A stretch of 64,000 nt of DNA from Biscogniauxia marginata (Eukaryota; Ascomycota; Sordariomycetes; Xylariales; Xylariaceae). The position numbers were made by a program, and so were the translations under genes. The stretch covers positions 682,001-746,000 of the forward strand of contig MU404057.1 of NCBI GenBank assembly GCA_022695795.1. The letters are read 5' to 3'. Positions 58,411 to 64,000 of the stretch are shown piece after piece (the first letter of the stretch is position 1; each line of letters opens with the position of its first letter). A model generated the notes under the pieces. The model was not told the DNA's origin. It did no database searches and was given only the letters and a program-made list of their open reading frames with translations.

Positions 58411-58767
58411 CTGGAAGTTCCGAACACGGGGGTAGTAGTTTTATTTTAAGGAGGAACTCGGAGTAGCAGAATCTAGCACCGAGCCATACTGACCTCATCT
58501 TGTAATTAGTTACTGACGATTATTAGATCATAACTTTCATATAAAGTGTTGGTCGTCATTGTGGTATGACTTGAATAATGCTCTCTAATTCATGTGACCT
58601 GTGTTTAGGTGACATAAAAAGTTTGTTATATGCATGTGATGTGGAAGACAAAGAGCTCGCTGTACACCACATCGTTATAAATCCAAAAAGACGAGTAAAA
58701 CCTGGTTTGCATAGCCATAATAATATATTTATGCTCGTCTCGATTCAAAAATTTCAATCGCCCTGTT
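58411..58767. other. Short intergenic region between convergent genes
   Basis: 3' flanks of the ORF at 57745 and of the acyl-CoA synthetase gene. A 79-codon plus-strand frame at 58578-58817 overlaps the 3' end of the synthetase on the other strand and is not supported. Confidence 0.5.
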
Positions 58768-60934
58768 CTACAGCCGTACTCTTCCAGCTCTTAGTTCCTG
58801 AAGATTCTTCTTCGTGAACGACACATAAGTGTTCCCACCAGGCGGTAGCCAATAAATCGCATCTGCTTCCTCGCCTTTATCCTTGGCCACCTGCTCGATT
58901 ATGTCCAAGTCGATACCCTCAGATCTGAGTCTACTTTTCTGCATCTTCATAGTCCCCGTGTATTCCAGCTGCCCGACCACCCTCATAAATATCGGCAGCG
59001 CGTACCGTGGGAGGCTCGTGAGACAGTGATTCGTCAAACTCTTCCAGTCGAGCGCCTGTTTCCCGGTTCCCTCCCCCTCCCTCTCCAGCTCTGCCATTAT
59101 CCCCTCTGCCAGCACCACGGCCGCGCATCCGGCCCGACCGTCCGCGTGGGGAACCAGTACGCCATAGACATTTACCTCCGCTAACTGTGGGAAGAGCCCC
59201 ACGACGTCACTAACCTCATTAGTCGACACGTTCTCCGAGTGCCACCGGAAAGTATCGCCGAGTCGGTCGACGAAATACAGTCGACCCTCTGCGTCCTGAC
59301 GCATCATGTCTCCTGACCGAAACCATAGATCGCCCTTCTTAAAGACGTCCTTGGCGCGGCGCTTCATCATGGCAGCATGGTTCTTGAAATACGTTGGTGT
59401 GCCCCGGTCGGGATCCTGTGGGTTCATGCGGATGACGGTCTCGCCGGCTTCGCCTGCCTTGCACTCGATGGCGAAGCCGTTGGCTCCTCGTACGATATCT
59501 TGCGTGTCTGGGTCAATGCGTACACGCTTCTCGCTCCGTCCGTTGAGAAGATGCCAGAGCGAGCCGCGCAGATCGATCGCGCTCCGTGTGTAATCGCCGC
59601 GGTTGGGGTTGGCGCAGAACATCATGCCGTCAGTAGCGGAGTATAGCTCGTTAACGCATTCGATACCGAAGCGTTCTTGGAAACGTTCCCAAACATCGGG
59701 TCGCATCCCGTTGCCCCATGCCACTGGTTATAAACGTGAGTTTGAAATAATATCCTTCCTACTAAATAAAACGGAGTTTGAACGCCTGTCTGGGGAGCAA
59801 AATCCCCTCAAATTATCCTGTTAGGAAATTCTAGCTCCCAAGACAGGAATGAGAAAAAGAATTTTGAACTCTTGAAATACATACTCCTCACCTTATGGCT
59901 TCTGTCCAGCGGCCCTGGCGGTGCGTTAACTAGATAGCGGCAAAGCTCGCCGACATACTGGATATGGGTTGCCTTTGAGGCATGAACTTCGGACCAGAAA
60001 GTCTTATGGGAGAACTTGCGAGACAGAACTACCGTGGCACCTTTGGCTATGCACAATGTAACGCAGAGTACGTGGGCAGCTGCGTGGTAGAGAGGAAGGC
60101 AGGTATATATGCGATCGCCAGGCTTCAGTGCTAGTGCTTGTGTCGAGTATATCTCTCGTGCTCGAGTCAGGACTACGGCCTTAGGTAGGCCAGTCGTGCC
60201 GGATGTATATATGAGGCAGGAGGCATCCGTGGGATCGATACCCTCACGACGTGATGAGGGCAGTAATTCTGTGTCTGTGAGCGTCTGGAAAAAGGCCGGG
60301 CAATAATAAACCACCCGAGCATTAAAAGAAGAGAGTTCTTCTTCGATAGGCGAAATAAGGGATTGAATATCCGTATCTGCGAGAACACGCCGAGCACCGC
60401 TTAGCTTAATGCTATGAATGAGTGGCTTGGCGGTCAAGTTACAGTTGACAAATGCGGGTATAGCACCGATGGCTTCTAGGGAGAACCAGAGTATGATATA
60501 CTCGGGGCTATTACCACCATCCACCACAACAACTTCACCTTTTTGAACACCGAGGCCCTTTATAAGCCAGTTTCCTACGGGCTGTAAAGCTTTGAAGAAC
60601 TCGGTGTAGGTCCACTCACGGCCCTCGAAGATGAGGAAGGTACTGTCGCCCATGGAGGTACCAGCACGTTCTTCGAAGAGGCTGTACGTTAGCAGCTTAT
60701 TCTCCCGAGCCCTCTGAAGGATAAGCCTCATAATTAGTAGTTGATTCAGTTGCCTGCTGCTGATTCTCATGTCATTGCGAATATGAAGCTTCGCATCGAG
60801 GTAGGCTGCAAGCGCAGCGCCCCCGGCGACTGCTCCAGCTATAGCTACTAACCATTTGGCTTAGTAAGAGAGGGATGGAGAGGAACTCAAGGAGAAGATG
60901 AATGGCGTGGAGTATGAATCAACTTACAGGACAT
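58768..60934 (-). CDS. FAT1/FATP-type very-long-chain acyl-CoA synthetase
   Basis: Three exons: 60934-60928 (ATGTCCT only), 60847-59885 and 59723-58768; phase-1 introns of 80 and 161 nt; 641 aa. The first intron ends in TTAG and has a TTACTAAG branch-site-like element before it. The N-terminus (LAIAGAVAGGAALAAYLDAK) is a hydrophobic membrane anchor. The AMP-binding P-loop is IYTSGTTGLPKA near 215-226; YSATDG near 352-357 replaces the usual YAATEG. VDRLGDTFRWHSENVST near 474-491 is the FATP/VLACS motif. GTMKMQKSRLRSEG near the end is the usual C-terminal motif. These enzymes activate or import long fatty acids by forming acyl-CoA, usually at ER, peroxisome or plasma membrane. The frame rejoins only with these splice sites (HKVRMAWGNGMRPD). 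The chain-length preference is unknown. Confidence 0.88.
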
Positions 60935-62489
60935 TTTGCGTAAGGGGAGAGGGAAAAGGACTTAGAGAGAACTCTATATTTTAAACTTGCAAGTTATAAA
61001 ATGAGAACTTTGAGCATGCTACTTACTTATTCCTACGTGATAACTTATGAGGGATTATAAAATCACAGGAATTAACCGAGTCGAAGTGTGTAACCGTCAT
61101 TAATTCAAACTAGGTTCCACCACTTCTCAAGTTACAGCCGAGGTGTGATACGAGGAATGTACCTACAAATGTGCTTGTTCATACGTAACGTAATCCACTG
61201 ATCTCCTTCATGAAGGATCCTGCGCGGGCAAGTTCTTGTGACAGGTCGGAGGCGAACCTCCGCGCAAATTATTAACTACATATAGATAATGAGAACTTAA
61301 AGGTGTGGCAGTGTCAAGGAATCACCCCTAAGAACTATCGTGGCTTGCACTAGTGACGCGGGGACAAACCACAGGTACAGGCCTGCATGGGAGCAAAGGG
61401 AGTGTTTTGCATGTAAGAAGACCACTGACCATGTATCTCTGGTTCTAGCCCTTCGCGCAATAACTACATTTGTACCCTCCTATAAGGTCCGCATCATGAT
61501 AGGCAGTCGCACAGCAGGAAAGATCGGTGGATGCTGGAAGTTGGGATTCAACCACTCATCATGACCGTTGAAGAGTGACTTTTTTCATCTTCAAAATTTC
61601 GGCTTTAGAATAGGGAAGTTAGATAGATATAGATATGGCCTAGGTTAGATTAAAGACATGACCAGATTCCAAAACTACTGCCGTGTCTGAATTATTTTAT
61701 CTCCGTAAGCTGAATCCGCCGTGAGAGGGTAGGGCATCCAGGAGTTGCAACATTATAACACGTCAAAAAGCGTAAGGTTCGGGCTGATCGGCAATGAAAA
61801 TCATTACACGACAGCACTAGCATTATTTTAAATTGTGTGGCTTACACAAAATTTACAATTAGTCAACTTTAAGTCTCTAAATAAGCATATGAACGATAGA
61901 TTACGTTGCTATAGTATGATCTTACTCTTAGAATATGAAAGAAAGGTAGACATGCTGATATTTGTTTAGGGGAAAGGAGAAGAAAGAGAGAGAAAGGAGG
62001 ACTGTAAGGTGCAAGTTGACGAGTATGCTTGAATTATTTGTAGAGACAAGCAAAGTAACGGTTTGATGTAATGACGATCCCAGGCACGACTAAAAACAAC
62101 GTATGTTTCAAGGTTGAAAGCTTACAAAACTAACTAGACGGACTGCAGCAAGGGTTTTTATAGGGACGAGACCTGGCTAGCTAGTCCTGTAATGCCAAGG
62201 CATTCCATATGAACACAAGTAGAACATTTAAGCAGACAAGACAAAAGGTGGATTTAGAACATTTTTGGTCGTGGCCTAGAACAGAGGTTAAAGCATATAC
62301 TTTCGCTGATCCGGTGGAAAGAGGGTAACAACCGGAGTTTAAAACGTTGATGTTAATTATACGTCGAAACGAATATTCGAAATAAAAGAATGGGGAACGG
62401 GGTTTCATAAAGAATTTATAATATCGTAACTACAAGTTTTATTACATGTAGTTGTATCTTCTAGGAGACTCGTTACACAGGTTATCTTG

Positions 62490-62496
62490 GTGTTGA

Positions 62497-62532
<36 letters not shown>
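62490..62532. repeat. (GTTGAT)/(GTT) triplet repeat
   Basis: Several GTTGAT units followed by a run of GTT triplets, about 40 nt, in AT-rich non-coding DNA. Confidence 0.85.
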
Positions 62533-62533
<1 letters not shown>

Positions 62534-63517
62534 TTAGGGGTGCCATAGGTACCCACCAATCAAGTGTGTTACGTAACTCGCATCCTGAAATCTTATTCGT
62601 TGCTGCTCATTAAACTAGGGGCATTGCTTATCTGTTAGTCTGCTTAGGTATGTGCGTTAATATTACCTAAATAAGTTGTTGAAAGATACGGCTATGTTTC
62701 AAGAGGTTATATTGCAGCCCGGAATAGGGTAGTCCCGCCCCGCAATAGCTGTGGATGGATCTAGGCCATCTCACCCAGCAACCTAACGTTTGTCTTACAA
62801 AGTATTACATTGACCTAGCTTCAGTTAGTTCATATCCTACAGACGTTCCAAATATTATGAGACAACTATCTGGAAAACAAATTCAATGACGACCTCAATA
62901 TAAGCCCCTGTATCGAAGGGAAAAAGAGAGTAGGTAGGTAGGGGAACAGAGAAACACTTCGTGAAAGAATAAAAAATCTTAACTCGAGAAGAAAGAAATA
63001 CTTCACTGTCACACCCAGACAGCCTACTATTTACATTCCACACAACTCTAGACCAATCTTGGAGTGAAGTTCATCCATGCCAAAGACGCCGCGCAGAGAC
63101 TACAAATTTCTCAATCAAGTATTACTGACCATACCAAGCACGACACGATTTTCAGTTCCCGGCTAGGTACATACATAGGTATGTAACAAAAACACAAAAA
63201 CAAAAACAACCTCAATTAATACATAAAAATATTTATTTGCTTGAATTAATATAGGAATGCTATCCAAACCCGCAGCGCCCCTATTGTGCGTCCCCGCGTC
63301 CCCGCTCTTATAATAGTCCCCGAAGGTTGCGTTATGATGCGTAGTCTATGCTGGTTATATGTACACAAGAAAAATAAGGACGATACGCCCTGGTAGGTCG
63401 GGCCGGAGAAACAGCTCCTTCCTTTACCTCCTCATAAACGAGGGGAGGAGATAGACTGAGGGTGAGTAGTAAGATCGATGAGAGGGGTGTGGGTTATACA
63501 CTATTCGGTTTCCCCCT

Positions 63518-63534
63518 CACACACACACACACAC
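63518..63534. repeat. (AC)n microsatellite
   Basis: Eight or so AC units in the 3' flank of the multicopper oxidase gene. Confidence 0.85.
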
Positions 63535-63696
63535 CCTGATTTCGCGTGTGTGCGCGGAAAAATGGATATATAAGTAGTGCGAGTAGATAGATGAGGCGCG
63601 GATGTGCGCGTCTCGATGGAAATGACGGGAGTAGGGTCGCTATGAGGCGTCGAGAGTGTTTTGATTAGTGAACGCATCCAGTAAGCCAGCCGCAAC

Positions 63697-64000
63697 CTAC
63701 AGCCCGCTGTCGACCTGGTTCGGCGCCTCCCGCCCCGTGAAGGCGGCCCAGTCGCGGCAGACCTGGTCGATCTCGTGCGGGATCTGGTACTGCTGCACCT
63801 GCTCGGGCAGGAACAGCATCTGCGAGAAGAACCCGCCGGACGCGTGCCACGCGACGTGGCAGTGGAACGGCCACAGGCCCGGGTTCGTCACGTCCATCTG
63901 CACGACGATGTGCCCGAACGGGCGGACCAGCTGCACGTCGCGGCGCATCGGGTTCGCCAGGTCCGTCGTCAGCGTCGACCCGTCGTAGGCGCCCGGCCCC
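63697..64000 (-). CDS. Multicopper oxidase (laccase-type), C-terminal part, cut by the window edge
   Basis: The frame is open from the right edge and ends at TAG (63699-63697); about 100 residues are visible and the N-terminal bulk lies outside. It starts GPGAYDGSTLTTDLANPMRR. VQLVRPFGHIVVQMDVTNPG precedes WPFHCHVAWHASGGFFSQM, whose HCHxxWH segment supplies T1 and T3 copper ligands in cupredoxin domain 3. The chain ends with CRDWAAF, then NQVDSGL. A terminal DSG[LIV] is the C-terminal plug of ascomycete laccases. Multicopper oxidases couple oxidation of phenols or metals to reduction of oxygen to water; this one is likely secreted, but its signal peptide is out of view. The visible part is very GC-rich compared with the AT-rich flank to the left. 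Confidence 0.9.
   Translation of the reverse strand, partial: GPGAYDGSTLTTDLANPMRRDVQLVRPFGHIVVQMDVTNPGLWPFHCHVAWHASGGFFSQMLFLPEQVQQYQIPHEIDQVCRDWAAFTGREAPNQVDSGL

Larger units (their letters stand above)
60935..63696. other. 2.8-kb intergenic region, no gene recognised
   Basis: Upstream flank of the acyl-CoA synthetase gene and downstream flank of the multicopper oxidase. It is AT-rich around 61740-62460. Contents include a GAT/GTT triplet repeat at 62490-62532, TAGGTAGG words at 62930-62940 and 63163-63180, and an AC microsatellite at about 63518-63534. No coding region is supported. Confidence 0.55.

Noticed and set aside
58768..64000. Possible secondary-metabolite cluster (acyl-CoA ligase plus multicopper oxidase)
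   Set aside because: No polyketide, peptide or terpene synthase, no transporter or regulator nearby; the two genes are almost 3 kb apart with nothing between.

Overview
The window looks like nuclear DNA of a filamentous ascomycete (Pezizomycotina, probably a Sordariomycete). Genes have short GT-AG introns (51-231 nt) with GTAAGT/GTATGT-type donors. Intergenic DNA is long and rich in microsatellites and in short TAGGTAC/ACCTAGGT words. One AT-rich stretch holds what looks like a gene remnant full of TAG/TAA codons, as repeat-induced point mutation (RIP) would leave. The protein families are typically fungal: a Cid1-type RNA nucleotidyltransferase, a FAT1-type acyl-CoA synthetase, a MetX-fold serine O-acetyltransferase, a stand-alone SRA-YDG protein and a laccase with a DSGL end. 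No prokaryotic operons, rRNA, convincing tRNA or CRISPR array were seen.

Layout. 0-10 kb: a small six-cysteine secreted protein (minus) and a BTB/POZ-like protein (minus). 11-15 kb: a large Cid1-family terminal nucleotidyltransferase with a disordered tail (minus), rebuilt from four exons. 18 kb: a small four-helix membrane protein (plus). 22-23 kb: a peroxiredoxin-like protein in three exons (plus), followed by a small CxxC protein (minus). 24.5-25.7 kb: an SLC35F-type transporter (minus). 25.7-37 kb: an 11-kb stretch without a convincing gene. 37-43 kb: a five-exon conserved fungal protein (plus) and a convergent Pro/Ser-rich disordered protein (minus). 46-51.3 kb: three minus-strand genes in a row, an atypical SDR, an SRA-YDG protein and a mitochondrial serine O-acetyltransferase. 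52-53.2 kb: an uncharacterised three-exon fungal protein (plus). 53.2-58.8 kb: AT-rich DNA with a broken gene and two small intact ORFs that look like NACHT-core relics. 58.8-61 kb: a FAT1-like acyl-CoA synthetase in three exons (minus), starting with a 7-nt coding exon. 63.7-64 kb: the 3' end of a multicopper oxidase that runs off the right edge.

The genes do not form an evident cluster or single pathway; most are independent metabolic, RNA-handling or hypothetical genes. Exon models were built by hand from splice signals, reading-frame continuity and resumption of family motifs across junctions. Of 16 introns modelled, 13 are phase 1 and 3 are phase 0. The most interesting items are the probable RIP-broken gene at 53.9-54.4 kb, the paired NACHT-like relics, the stand-alone SRA-YDG gene, the SDR without its YxxxK lysine, and the small secreted cysteine-rich protein.
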